A stretch of 64,000 nucleotides of DNA from Rhodobacter sp. (GTDB taxonomy: Bacteria > Pseudomonadota > Alphaproteobacteria > Rhodobacterales > Rhodobacteraceae): positions 31,456-95,455 of the forward strand of contig PNJK01000007.1 in the NCBI GenBank assembly GCA_013821825.1, written 5' to 3'. The position numbers and the translations under genes are program-made. The notes below the pieces were generated by a model. That model was not told the origin of the DNA. It did no database searches and saw only the letters and a program-made list of their open reading frames with translations. Below are positions 1 to 9,680 of the stretch, piece after piece; position 1 is the first letter of the stretch; each line of letters begins with the position of its first letter.

Positions 1-75
1 CAGAAGCCCGGCCAGATCCTCTGCTATCGGTTCGATCCCTACCGGGTGCGCGTGCCAGCGCGGGTAAAGCCTTGA
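1..75 (+). CDS. C-terminal end of an unidentified CDS (partial, begins outside window)
   Basis: Open frame 1 reads QKPGQILCYRFDPYRVRVPARVKP then TGA; too short to assign. Confidence 0.3.
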   Translation, partial: QKPGQILCYRFDPYRVRVPARVKP

Positions 76-199
76 CCTGGCAGGTCCGGCACGATGCAGC
101 GCCAGCCCACCGGCGTCGGGATGAGGTGCCGGAATGAATGGCCGAGGCCCCGGCGCCGTGCAGCAACAACATTTGAGGACCCGGACCATGGTCAATCAC

Positions 200-1172
200 G
201 CACCAGTCATGCGGACGCGCGCATCTGCGCCGCGTCGGCATGAGACGGCCAGTCCGGGGGAAGCGTGCTCGGCATCTCAGCCAGCATGCATCGGCGCCAG
301 CGCCGCCTCAAACACCGATGACATCTCCCCGCCGGTCGGTGTGATGTCGTCCTGTCTGAACGCGATTGCCCAAAAAGGGCCGCTGGCGATCCCGCGCGCT
401 GCCGCCGAGGGGCTGAAGGTGTCCCTTCCCGGCCCGGTGCGCGACGGCGCGCGTCGGGCGTGGGTGCCGGTGACCGGCACGCCGGGGGGCACCCTGTTCG
501 AGGAGTTCGGCTTTGACTACATCGGCCGAATCGACGGGCATGACATGGGGCAGTTGCTGGCCACGCTCCGGGGGGGCGAAGGCGCGGGCGTCGGGCCCGG
601 TGCAGATCCATTGCTTCAGGGAGAAGGGTAAGGGCTATGCCCCGACCGAAGGCGCCGACAACAAGTATCACGGGGTGGAGAAGTTCGAATTGGTCTCGGG
701 CCAGCAGGTCAAGGGCAAGTCGCACGCCTCCAGCTATCGCCAGATCTTCGGCGACACGCTGACCGCCATGACGCCGCAAACCGAAGATCGCAGCGACCAC
801 CGCAGCGAAGCCGGGCGGCACCGGACTTGACACCATGGCCAGCCGGTTTCCCGCCTGCGTCTTCGACGTGGGCATCGCCGAACAGCACGGCGTGACTCTT
901 GCTGCTTGCCTTGCGACAAGTCGAAGCTGCCGTTCTGCGCGATCTACTCCGGCGTCCTCCGGCGCGGCTATGACCAGATCGTGCATGAAGAGGCCTTGCA
1001 GAACCTGCCGGACCGTTTCATCGACCAGGCGAGCCCTGCGGAGATGCATGCCGAAGCCGGGCTGAGGGCTGGCGATATTGCAGCCACGCTGCGCGGTCTG
1101 GCAGCCAAGCCGGGGCAAGAACCAGTGCCGCTGACCCGGCCCCGGCTGATCTGGCGCTTGCTTTTTGGCTGA
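200..1172 (+). pseudogene. dxs: Degenerate 1-deoxy-D-xylulose-5-phosphate synthase remnant
   Basis: Dxs-like segments in successive frames: [116 protein letters not shown], and a C-terminal-like [23 protein letters not shown]. Frameshifts and missing blocks. Confidence 0.85.
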
Positions 1173-1212
1173 CCTGGCGGCAGTCTGCAGCGAGGTATCC
1201 TGAGGCGTTGGC

Positions 1213-2190
1213 ATGTGGGATTTCAGCGTTACCAAGGCTCTGGCCGTCATGGTGCGGACGACGCCGTTCATCATATTCCGGATGGTCGTCTACTTTGGCA
1301 TCACCGCGGCCCTGGTCATCGTCACGGGAACCGGGGCGGGCTTGGGCTACGGCGTGGGCCTTTTCGGGGACGCGGATTTTCAGGCGACCAGCACCTTCTG
1401 GGGCGGGGCTGCGGGCTTTGGCCTGACCGCCGGGGTGATCTTCTTTTTCCGTGACTACATACTTTACCTGGTCAAGGCCGGCCATGTCGCGGTGATGGTT
1501 GAACTTCTGGACGGCAAGCAGGTGCCGGGCGGGCAGGGCCAGATCGCCTATGCAAAGACGGTGGTGACGGAACGCTTTGGGCAATCCTCGGCCCTCTTCG
1601 CGCTGGATCAGCTGATCAAGGGCGTCGTCAACGTGATCACGGGACTGGTTCAGGGGCTGATGTCGATCCTGCCGATCCCCGGCCTTGACCGGGTGATGGG
1701 GGCGGTGCGGGCCTATCTGCGGCTGGCGGTTGGTCTGGTCGACGAGGTGATCCTGGCGCATGCGATCCGCACGCGGTCGGAAAACGCCTGGGAAGCGGCG
1801 CATGACGGGTTGGTGCTTTACGCACAGAACGCACGCCCGATGCTGGTCAACGCCGCCTGGCTGACGCTGTTCACCTGGGTACTTGCGGTGCTGGTCTTTC
1901 TGGTGATGCTGGCCCCTGCGGCGGCGGTGGTCTGGCTGATGCCGGGCGAAAGCACGGCTGGCATGTTCGTTTTTGCCGTCGTCTTCGCCTGGGCCGCCAA
2001 GGCCGCCCTGATCGAACCTTTCGCGCTTGCCTGCATGTTGCAGGTTTTCTTCAAGGTGACCGAGGGGCAGGTGCCGAATGCCGAATGGCGCGGGCGGCTG
2101 ACGCAAGCCTCGGGCAAGTTCCGCACGCTGGGGGAAAAGGCGGTGGGCTGGCGACCCGGAGGCGCCGCTGACACCAGGGATGCGGGCTGA
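1213..2190 (+). CDS. Multi-pass membrane protein, conserved hypothetical
   Basis: 325 aa ORF with several hydrophobic segments. Confidence 0.8.
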   Translation: MWDFSVTKALAVMVRTTPFIIFRMVVYFGITAALVIVTGTGAGLGYGVGLFGDADFQATSTFWGGAAGFGLTAGVIFFFRDYILYLVKAGHVAVMVELLDGKQVPGGQGQIAYAKTVVTERFGQSSALFALDQLIKGVVNVITGLVQGLMSILPIPGLDRVMGAVRAYLRLAVGLVDEVILAHAIRTRSENAWEAAHDGLVLYAQNARPMLVNAAWLTLFTWVLAVLVFLVMLAPAAAVVWLMPGESTAGMFVFAVVFAWAAKAALIEPFALACMLQVFFKVTEGQVPNAEWRGRLTQASGKFRTLGEKAVGWRPGGAADTRDAG

Positions 2191-2327
2191 CCGATTGCCC
2201 ACCCGGCGGGGCAGGCGACGGGAACGGATTTGCGGCCAAATCAATGATATCTCTGTCATCGCCCGTTGCGACGCCTATGGTTCTGTGGCAAGAGAACCAG
2301 ACAGGTAATCAGACCGATGAGTTCAAA

Positions 2328-2981
2328 ATGAGCGAATTCGCCAGCCGCCGTGTGATGATGGTGGATACGCAGGTCCGTCCCTCCGACGTGACCAAATTCC
2401 CGATCATCGATGCCATGCTGGCCGTCCCGCGTGAAGTCTACGTGCCGGATGACCGGCGCGAGGTGGCCTATGTCGGCGAAAACCTCGAGATCGGTGCCGG
2501 GCGCGTGGTGCTTGAGGCGCGGACACTGGCAAAGCTGCTTGATGCGCTGGACATTCAGCCCGATGAGCTGGTGCTGGATCTGGGCTGCGGCCTCGGCTAT
2601 TCGGCCGCGGTGATCGCACGGCTTGCCGAGACGGTGGTTGCGGTCGAGGAAGACGAAAGTCTTGCCGCTGACGCGCAGCGTCTGTTGTCGGAGGAAGTGG
2701 TGGATAACGCGCTTGTCATAGCCGGACCGCTGGTCGACGGCGCGGCCAAGCATGCGCCCTATGACGTGATCACGGTGCAGGGCGGCGTCGAAGTGATGCC
2801 CGAGGGCCTTCTGGAACAGCTTAAGGACGGTGGACGGATTGGAGCGGTGTTCATGGACGGGCCGCTGGGCACCGCCATGATCGGTTTCAAGATCGACGGT
2901 CGCGTCAGCTGGCGCGCCGCTTTCAACGCGACGGCCCCGGTGCTGGACGGCTTTCGAAAGGCCCGCAGCTTTACCCTTTAG
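2328..2981 (+). CDS. pcm: Protein-L-isoaspartate O-methyltransferase family protein
   Basis: MSEFASRRVMMVDTQVRPSDVTKFPIIDAMLAVPRE plus SAM-binding VLDLGCGLGYSAAVIA. Confidence 0.85.
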   Translation: MSEFASRRVMMVDTQVRPSDVTKFPIIDAMLAVPREVYVPDDRREVAYVGENLEIGAGRVVLEARTLAKLLDALDIQPDELVLDLGCGLGYSAAVIARLAETVVAVEEDESLAADAQRLLSEEVVDNALVIAGPLVDGAAKHAPYDVITVQGGVEVMPEGLLEQLKDGGRIGAVFMDGPLGTAMIGFKIDGRVSWRAAFNATAPVLDGFRKARSFTL

Positions 2982-3064
2982 CAGGGTTGGTGCGGGTATC
3001 GGTCCGGCCTGGGCGAGGTGCCCTTCCGGATCTTCATGTGACTCGCCCGCAGGTGTTGCGGGCC

Positions 3065-4456
3065 ATGGAAAGGCGAACGGGAATGCGCGTTTGGTGTCGA
3101 GCAATGTTGGTAGCGGTAGCCGGGGTTCTGGCGGCGCCGGTGGCGGGCGCGGAAACGCTCGCGGACGCGTTGATCGCCGCTTATCGCAATTCGAACCTTC
3201 TGGACCAAAACCGCGCCGTTTTGCGCGCGGCGGATGAAGATGTGGCGCTTGCCGTATCCGCGCTGCGGCCGGTGGTGGCGTTTACCGGGCAGGCCGGCTG
3301 GCGCCGGGCCGAAGTGGATACGATCCTCGGACCAACCGTGACCGAGGGGTTGAGCTCGTCCCTGACCCTCAGCGCCGAACTGACATTGCTCGATTTCGGC
3401 CGCAACCGCCTTGGAATCGAGATCGCCAAGGAAAGCGTGCTGGCCACCCGCAAGGCGCTGATCGATCTGGAACAACAAGTGCTGCTGGGGGCGGTGTCGG
3501 CCTATGTCGATGTCCGGCTGGCGCAAGAGGTGGTCGCCCTTCGGCAAAGCAACGTGCGGCTCATCACCCAGGAACTGCGCGCGGCAGAAGCGCGGTTCGA
3601 AGTGGGCGAAACCACGCGGACCGATGTGGCAATTGCCCAGGCGCGGCTGGCGGCCTCACGCTCGGCGCTGGCGGGGGCCGAGGGCAGCCTGATGATCGCC
3701 CGCGAAGCCTACAAGGCCGCGACAGGTGCTTATCCGGGCAAGCTGGCCCCCGTGCCGAAGCTGCCGGGGTTGCCCCGGACGCTGGAAGAAGCGCAGGCCG
3801 TGGCGCGCAACACCCATCCTCTGATCCTGCAAGCGCAGCATCTGGTCACCCTCGCCGATCTGCAGGTCGACTTGTCCAAGGCCGCGACCAAGCCCACGAT
3901 CGGGGCGGGCGTGTCGCTTGGGATCGATCAGGACGGCAACGATACGGAAAGCGTCGGGCTGTCGTTCAACCAGACGATCTATGCTGGCGGTCGCCTGTCG
4001 GCGCTGCTGCGTCAGGCCATCGCCGGCAAGGACCGGTCGCGGGCCGCGCTCCAGCAGACGGCGGTTGGAGTGTTGCAGAACCTGGGCGTGGCCTGGGCAG
4101 ACCTGGAAGTGTCGGGCGCGTCGATCCGGGCGTCGGACGAACAGATCCGCGCCGCGCAGACCGCGTTTGACGGCGTGCGCGAAGAGGCGGCGGCGGGGGC
4201 TCGTACCACGCTGGACGTGCTGGACGCCGAGCAGGAACTGCTGGATGCCCGCAACTCCCGGCTTCAGGCCGAAGCACAGCGCTATGTGGGCGTCTACCGG
4301 GTGCTTTCCTCGATGGGCCTGCTGACCGTGGATCACCTGCAACTGGGCATCGCCACCTATGATCCGGACGCCTACTTCGACGCGGTGAAAACCGCCCCGT
4401 CGCATACGGTCCAGGGCAAGAAGCTGGACCGGATTCTTGAAAAGATAGGCAACTGA
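3065..4456 (+). CDS. tolC: TolC family outer membrane efflux protein
   Basis: Signal peptide, ETLADALIAAYRNSNLL start, two OEP-like repeats, RTTLDVLDAEQELLDAR motif. Confidence 0.9.
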   Translation: MERRTGMRVWCRAMLVAVAGVLAAPVAGAETLADALIAAYRNSNLLDQNRAVLRAADEDVALAVSALRPVVAFTGQAGWRRAEVDTILGPTVTEGLSSSLTLSAELTLLDFGRNRLGIEIAKESVLATRKALIDLEQQVLLGAVSAYVDVRLAQEVVALRQSNVRLITQELRAAEARFEVGETTRTDVAIAQARLAASRSALAGAEGSLMIAREAYKAATGAYPGKLAPVPKLPGLPRTLEEAQAVARNTHPLILQAQHLVTLADLQVDLSKAATKPTIGAGVSLGIDQDGNDTESVGLSFNQTIYAGGRLSALLRQAIAGKDRSRAALQQTAVGVLQNLGVAWADLEVSGASIRASDEQIRAAQTAFDGVREEAAAGARTTLDVLDAEQELLDARNSRLQAEAQRYVGVYRVLSSMGLLTVDHLQLGIATYDPDAYFDAVKTAPSHTVQGKKLDRILEKIGN

Positions 4457-4554
4457 CCTGTCCTGCGGACCGTCGTGAACGAAAACCGTTGCCCAGCTTG
4501 GGGTTGGCGGGTTACGATTATCCCCGGGTGCGCGGGCGATAACGGAAGGCGCAG

Positions 4555-5427
4555 ATGTCAGAGCCTCTCAGTTCCGATGATATCGAGGATGTGGTTTCCT
4601 CGGTTCGCAGGCTTGTCTCGTCCGAGGCCCGGCTACGGCCGATGTCGCGCGATCTTGGGCAGGACAAGTTGTTGCTGACACCCGCGTTGCGTGTGGTCCC
4701 CGAACCGGTTGAGCCCGAAATGGTTGAGCCCGAACCGATCGTTCCTGATCCGCTGATCCTGAACGAGCGGGAGGCAGAAGCCGTCAGCCCGCCGAAGAGT
4801 ATGGCGGCTGATCCTTTGACCCCTGATTTTGTGTCGCCGCCAGAGGATTTGCCTGAAGCCACGTTTCAGGTGGTCGAGGGCGAATGGGAAGACGCTTTCT
4901 GGAGTGAGGATGAACCGGCGCTTGCCGAACTGGCTCTGGGCGCCGAGGAGGCCGAACTGGTGGCGGGCGATGAGCCGGCCGTGACCAGCACCGTCAGCGA
5001 GGCCGAGGCTTCACCCTGGGCACAGGACGAATCCGACTGGGCCGAAGATGAGCCGGTTCCCTTCGTGCATCTGCACCGTTCCGCAGCCAAGGCGCCGGAA
5101 GCTGTCGAAACGGCAAAAGCAGAAGGCGTCGCCGACGCGCCAGAGCCGGAGACGTCGGAAGCGCAGGCAGAGCCGGAGAAGCCGGCTGCCGGGGGCTGGG
5201 ATGATACCAGGCGCAGTGGCCTTGCGGCCAGCGACATGGCACAGGTGCTGACCGATCAGGATGGCAATCCGGTCACAGTGCTTGACGAGGACGGCCTGAG
5301 CGAGATTGTCCGCATGCTGATCCGGGAAGAACTGCAGGGCGCCCTTGGTGAACGCATAACCCACAACGTGCGCAAGCTCGTGCGGGCCGAAATCAACCGG
5401 GCCTTGACGGCGCAATCGCTGGAATAG
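4555..5427 (+). CDS. PopZ-like (DUF2497-type architecture) acidic protein
   Basis: N-terminal LSSDDIEDVVSSVRRLVSSE resembles PopZ MEEILASIRRIISE; Pro/Glu/Ala-rich middle; C-terminal helical LSEIVRMLIREELQGALGERITHNVRKLVRAEINRAL. Confidence 0.65.
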   Translation: MSEPLSSDDIEDVVSSVRRLVSSEARLRPMSRDLGQDKLLLTPALRVVPEPVEPEMVEPEPIVPDPLILNEREAEAVSPPKSMAADPLTPDFVSPPEDLPEATFQVVEGEWEDAFWSEDEPALAELALGAEEAELVAGDEPAVTSTVSEAEASPWAQDESDWAEDEPVPFVHLHRSAAKAPEAVETAKAEGVADAPEPETSEAQAEPEKPAAGGWDDTRRSGLAASDMAQVLTDQDGNPVTVLDEDGLSEIVRMLIREELQGALGERITHNVRKLVRAEINRALTAQSLE

Positions 5428-5470
5428 GCGAACGGCGGGGCACCTTTGCCTTGCCTACCCCCACCAAATG

Positions 5471-5497
5471 AAAAGCGCGCCCCGGAGGGCGCGTTTT
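5471..5497. terminator. Rho-independent terminator between convergent genes
   Basis: AAAAGCGCGCCCCGGAGGGCGCGTTTTT: GC-rich stem, short loop, T-tract on + and A-tract on the other side. Confidence 0.85.
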
Positions 5498-5523
5498 TCA
5501 TTCGTCTGACAGAGGGCAGGAGA

Positions 5524-5850
5524 TCAGGCGGCTTCAGCCTGCTCGGCCTCGAGGGCGTGGCGGCGTTCGGATTCCTCGCGCGAGAGCGCGACAGAGGTCC
5601 GCACACCCTTCGACACAAACTCCATCAGGCCCTTCACGACGCGTTCGTTCGGGTCGATCCCGGCGCAGGACAACACCTCGCGCCCATCGCGCGAGCGGGC
5701 CCAGCGGGCGATCTGGTCGGGGCCATTGCCATATTTCTTGTCATCAGCGATCGCATCGTCCAGCGCAGCCAGAACGACGGCGGCAAAAAGCTTGCGCGCG
5801 CGCTGACCCTGTTCGAAGTTGAAAGCGGTGCTGTCGATGGTATCCAGCAT
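5524..5850 (-). CDS. Conserved hypothetical protein (possibly DUF6280)
   Basis: 108 aa [44 protein letters not shown]... Confidence 0.75.
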   Translation of the reverse strand: MLDTIDSTAFNFEQGQRARKLFAAVVLAALDDAIADDKKYGNGPDQIARWARSRDGREVLSCAGIDPNERVVKGLMEFVSKGVRTSVALSREESERRHALEAEQAEAA

Positions 5851-6065
5851 CGGACGTTCCTTTATTCTTGCTCTTGTCTTTCGCGGCGTTCGAAGGTTGT
5901 AACGGTTTGCACACGATTCTGGGCTTCCGGTTTGGAATGCCTGCTATGCGCATTATGCATAGCTTCCCCGCCTCCCCGCTGCATTTAGTTGTCTTGTCCG
6001 GTATGCCAAGCCCAGATATAGGGGCCGGTAAGTCTTTATCAACCATTGCGCGAAGGTTTAGCCCC

Positions 6066-6629
6066 ATGCCGAAGATCAACGGAAATGAAATCCGCCCAGG
6101 GACGATTGTCGAGCATGATGGCGGGCTTTGGGCCTCGGTCAAGGTCAATCACGTCAAGCCCGGCAAGGGTGGCGCATTCGCCCAGGTCGAGCTCAAGAAC
6201 CTGCGCGACGGGCGCAAGCTGAACGAACGCTTCCGGTCGGAAGACAAGGTCGAACAGGTCGAGCTTGAGATGAAGGACCAGCAGTTCCTTTATGAAACCG
6301 ACGGGCGGCTGGTGTTCATGGACAACGAAACCTACGAGCAGATCGAGCTGGACGCGGAGCTTCTGGGCGACCGCCGGCCGTTCCTGCAGGACGGGATGAC
6401 CGTTTCGGTGCAGTATTTCGGCGAGGAACCCCTGAACGTCAAGATCCCGCAGAAGGTGACCTGCCGCGTGGTGGAAACCGAGCCGGTGCAGAACGGCCAG
6501 ACCGCCAGCAAGTCCTACAAGCCCGCCGTCCTGGACAATGGCGTGCGGATCATGGTGCCGCCCTTCATCAACAGCGACGAGATGATTGTGGTTCATACAG
6601 AATTGATGGAATATTCCGAACGCGCCTGA
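6066..6629 (+). CDS. efp: Elongation factor P
   Basis: [46 protein letters not shown]; typical EF-P. Confidence 0.97.
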   Translation: MPKINGNEIRPGTIVEHDGGLWASVKVNHVKPGKGGAFAQVELKNLRDGRKLNERFRSEDKVEQVELEMKDQQFLYETDGRLVFMDNETYEQIELDAELLGDRRPFLQDGMTVSVQYFGEEPLNVKIPQKVTCRVVETEPVQNGQTASKSYKPAVLDNGVRIMVPPFINSDEMIVVHTELMEYSERA

Positions 6630-6651
6630 TCCGTTGCCGTCAGGAGGGCCG

Positions 6652-6933
6652 ATGCGCCGCTGGCTTCTGCTGTCGAGCTATCACTGGCTGGTGTTGCTGA
6701 CCGCTCTGGCGCTGTCGGCAGCGCTGGTCGCCTGGATTTCCTTCGGGCTGATCAACGTCGCCATGGCCAATTTCGAGTTTCTGAAGCGGTATGGTCTGAT
6801 GGCCGTGCGCGAGGGCGGGCTTAGGCAGGCGGTCGAGATCGGGGCGCGGGCGTCATTGGCGCTGCTGTTCTATCTGCTGTTCAAGGCCATCGAGACGGAA
6901 CTGATCCAACGCTGGCGTGGCAAGGGACACTAG
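6652..6933 (+). CDS. Small membrane protein, hypothetical
   Basis: MRRWLLLSSYHWLVLLTALALSAALVAW; AGGAGG just upstream. Confidence 0.7.
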   Translation: MRRWLLLSSYHWLVLLTALALSAALVAWISFGLINVAMANFEFLKRYGLMAVREGGLRQAVEIGARASLALLFYLLFKAIETELIQRWRGKGH

Positions 6934-6972
6934 GGCCGGTTGCGGTTTGGGATCAGGCCTTTGGCCCCGGGC

Positions 6973-7770
6973 TCAGCCCGGCAGCAGCCGCAGGGTGGCG
7001 GTTCCGGCAGTCATCGGGCCTTCCGCGCGATCAAAGCGCAGATGGGCGATGGCCTCGCCCCGGCTTTGGGTGAAAAGCGTGCCCGCGGGTTTGCCGTACG
7101 CAAGGATTTCCGTGCCGACCGGGGCACTGCCGTCGATGGCGACGCGGGCCAGGCCCTTGCGCAGTTCCGTCTTGTGCTTCATCCGCGCGGTCACTTCCTG
7201 ACCGACATAACAGCCCTTGCGGAAGTCGACGCCGTGCAGCCGCTCGAACCCTGCTTCGAGGATATAGCTGTCGTCCGGGATCAGCTCCACCCCGCTTTCC
7301 GGGATCAGCTGCGCCACGCGGATCCGGTCCCAGTCGATTGCGGGCGCGGTGCCGGGCCCGGCCCGCCAGGCGCGCCAGCCAAGGGCGGGATGGCGGGGGT
7401 CGGGCAACGCGTCGGATGGCGGCACGCCAAGACCACGCTGGACGTGCCGGTCGAGGGGAGTGATCCGCACATCGGCGCGCAGGCGGTACATCGTCAGGCG
7501 GCGCAGGGTGGCCGGGGCCAGGGCGCTGGCGATGTCGATCAGGAGCGGACGATCTGCCGGGGCATCGGGCGGGCGTGCCACGAAGAAATCCGCCAGATAT
7601 TTGCCTTGCGGGGTCAGCAGCGCACACCAGACGATGCCGGGGGCAGTTTCCAGCGGGCGCAGGTCGTTCGAGACCAGCCCTTGCAGGAAGGTCAGCGCGT
7701 CGGAGCCGGTCACGGCCCAGACGGTACGGTCGGCAGCGGCTTCGCCGGAGGCTTTCGTGTTCATGGCCAC
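6973..7770 (-). CDS. ygfZ: YgfZ/GcvT-domain folate-binding protein
   Basis: KGCYVGQEVTARMKHKTELRKGLARV motif. Confidence 0.9.
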   Translation of the reverse strand: MAMNTKASGEAAADRTVWAVTGSDALTFLQGLVSNDLRPLETAPGIVWCALLTPQGKYLADFFVARPPDAPADRPLLIDIASALAPATLRRLTMYRLRADVRITPLDRHVQRGLGVPPSDALPDPRHPALGWRAWRAGPGTAPAIDWDRIRVAQLIPESGVELIPDDSYILEAGFERLHGVDFRKGCYVGQEVTARMKHKTELRKGLARVAIDGSAPVGTEILAYGKPAGTLFTQSRGEAIAHLRFDRAEGPMTAGTATLRLLPG

Positions 7771-7802
7771 GATCTTAGGCGCGCTTCGGGCCGGACGGAA
7801 GA

Positions 7803-9656
7803 TCAGTCACGCAGTTGTGCCTGATGCAGCTGCGCATAAAGCCCACCCTTGGCCAAGAGGGCGTCGTGCGTGCCCTCTTCGACCAGGCGGCCATGGTCGA
7901 GAACAAGGATCTTGTCGGCGCCCTTCACGGTGGACAGCCGGTGCGCGATGACCAGTGTCGTGCGCCCTGACTGGGCGCGGGCCAGCGCGGCAGACACGGC
8001 GGCCTCGGTCCGGGTGTCCAGTGCGGATGTCGCCTCGTCCAGCAGCAGGACCGGGGCATCGGCCAGGAGCGCCCGGGCGATGGCGATGCGCTGTCGCTGG
8101 CCCCCCGACAGCGCCGACCCGCGCGGCCCGGCGGGGGTTTCAAGGCCCTGCGGCATGGCGGCGACGAAGCCTGACACCTCGGCATCCGACAGCGCTGCGG
8201 CAAGACGGGCCTCGTCCAGATCGGTCCGGCCGAGCAGAAGGTTCTCACGCAACGTCTCGTCAAAGAGCGCCGCGTCCTGCGAGACCGAGGCAAGCAGTGC
8301 GCGCTGGTCGAACAGGCTAAGCCCGGTCACGTCTACGCCGCCGATGAAGATGCGACCGGCCTGAGGCTCGATCAGGGCAGAGATCAGCTGGAAGACCGTC
8401 GATTTCCCCGCGCCCGATGACCCGACAAGGGCGGTGACCTTGCCGGCCTCGGCCGTGAAGGTCAGGCCGTCCAGGACCGGGCGGTCGGGATAGGTGAAAC
8501 GGACGTCCTCGAACCGGATTTCGGGCGCGCCGGGGGCAGGGTGGGCGCGACTGCTGGCGGGCCGCGTGCTGGACGTCCGGGTGTCGAACAGGGTGAAGAT
8601 CCGCTCAAGGCTGGCTCCGGCCACATGCCACAGACCGGCCAGATCGCCCAGACGGCGGATCGGCTGGAAAGTCAGCGCCATGGCGGTGAAGAAGGCCATG
8701 AATTCGCCGGTGGTGCGGCTGCCATTGGCCACTTCGCGCCCGCCCAGCATCAGGACGGCGAAAAAGCCGATCCCGGTGACGACGTCGACCAGCCCCGGCA
8801 TGGCGGCGCGGCCAAGGGCCGATTTCACCTCGGCCCGGATGATGCGGTCCACGATCGTCCTGAAGCGCGAGGCCTGATACTGCTCCATCCGGTTCAGCTT
8901 GACCGCCTGGATGCCGTGAAAGATCTCGTCCAGACGGGTGGCGCGCAGGCCAGCCTGTTCGCGCATGTGCAGCGTCTTGCGGCGGATGTAGCGGCGCAGC
9001 GCGACGGCGGGCAGCAACAGCAGCGGCGCGCCGATCAGGGCGGCGGCGGTCCAGAACGGGTCGATCAGAATGGCCACGGTGAACAGGCCCAGCAGGGATA
9101 CGAGGTCGCGCCCGACGCCGCCGATGACCAGCGTGGCGGCACCCTGGGCGGCCATCGTGTCGCCTTGCACCCGTTCGATAAGCTGCCCCGGCGCGTTCAC
9201 CTGAAAAAATCCGGCGTCCAGCGTCAGCAGGTGGCGCACAAGGTCGGCCTGCATCGCTCCCGCTGCCGTCTGGTTGACCCGCGCCAGCAGCCAGCGGCCC
9301 AGCACCGAAGTCACCGCCCGCACCAGGAAAAGCCCAAGGATCGCGCCACCCACCCAGATCAGCGCGCTCGACCCGCCAGGGGCGAAGACCCGATCGAACA
9401 ACGGCTCGATCATGTAGGCCAGAAGTCCGAGGGTCGAGCCTTCCAGGGCCATCAGCCCGAAAGCCAGCAGCATCAGCGGCAGATGAGGCCGCAGGTAGCT
9501 GCGCCAGAATCGGCTGAAAAGCTCTTGGGACGGGTAGGCGCGGGGGGGCTGCAAGGGCGTCGGGCCTTTCGAGCGATGTGGCCGGGGTTTAGCCGGAAAG
9601 ACGGGCAGCCTCAAGCAGGGCGCGCATTGACGCTGGCTGTCGGCAGGCCTAGCCAT
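7803..9656 (-). CDS. ABC transporter, fused permease and ATP-binding domains (MsbA-like); start uncertain
   Basis: TM domain followed by Walker A GSSGAGKST, signature LSGGQRQRIAIARALL, Walker B LLLDEATSALD. Confidence 0.92.
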   Translation of the reverse strand: MARPADSQRQCAPCLRLPVFPAKPRPHRSKGPTPLQPPRAYPSQELFSRFWRSYLRPHLPLMLLAFGLMALEGSTLGLLAYMIEPLFDRVFAPGGSSALIWVGGAILGLFLVRAVTSVLGRWLLARVNQTAAGAMQADLVRHLLTLDAGFFQVNAPGQLIERVQGDTMAAQGAATLVIGGVGRDLVSLLGLFTVAILIDPFWTAAALIGAPLLLLPAVALRRYIRRKTLHMREQAGLRATRLDEIFHGIQAVKLNRMEQYQASRFRTIVDRIIRAEVKSALGRAAMPGLVDVVTGIGFFAVLMLGGREVANGSRTTGEFMAFFTAMALTFQPIRRLGDLAGLWHVAGASLERIFTLFDTRTSSTRPASSRAHPAPGAPEIRFEDVRFTYPDRPVLDGLTFTAEAGKVTALVGSSGAGKSTVFQLISALIEPQAGRIFIGGVDVTGLSLFDQRALLASVSQDAALFDETLRENLLLGRTDLDEARLAAALSDAEVSGFVAAMPQGLETPAGPRGSALSGGQRQRIAIARALLADAPVLLLDEATSALDTRTEAAVSAALARAQSGRTTLVIAHRLSTVKGADKILVLDHGRLVEEGTHDALLAKGGLYAQLHQAQLRD

Positions 9657-9680
9657 GGCGCAACAGCGATGGAGAAACGC

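Noticed and set aside
134-631. 165-aa ORF as a real gene
   Set aside because: Covers only a slice of Dxs-like sequence in one frame and breaks where neighbouring frames continue the homology.
1018-2259. 413-aa minus-strand ORF opposite the membrane protein gene
   Set aside because: His/Arg/Gln-rich antisense frame without domain-like features.
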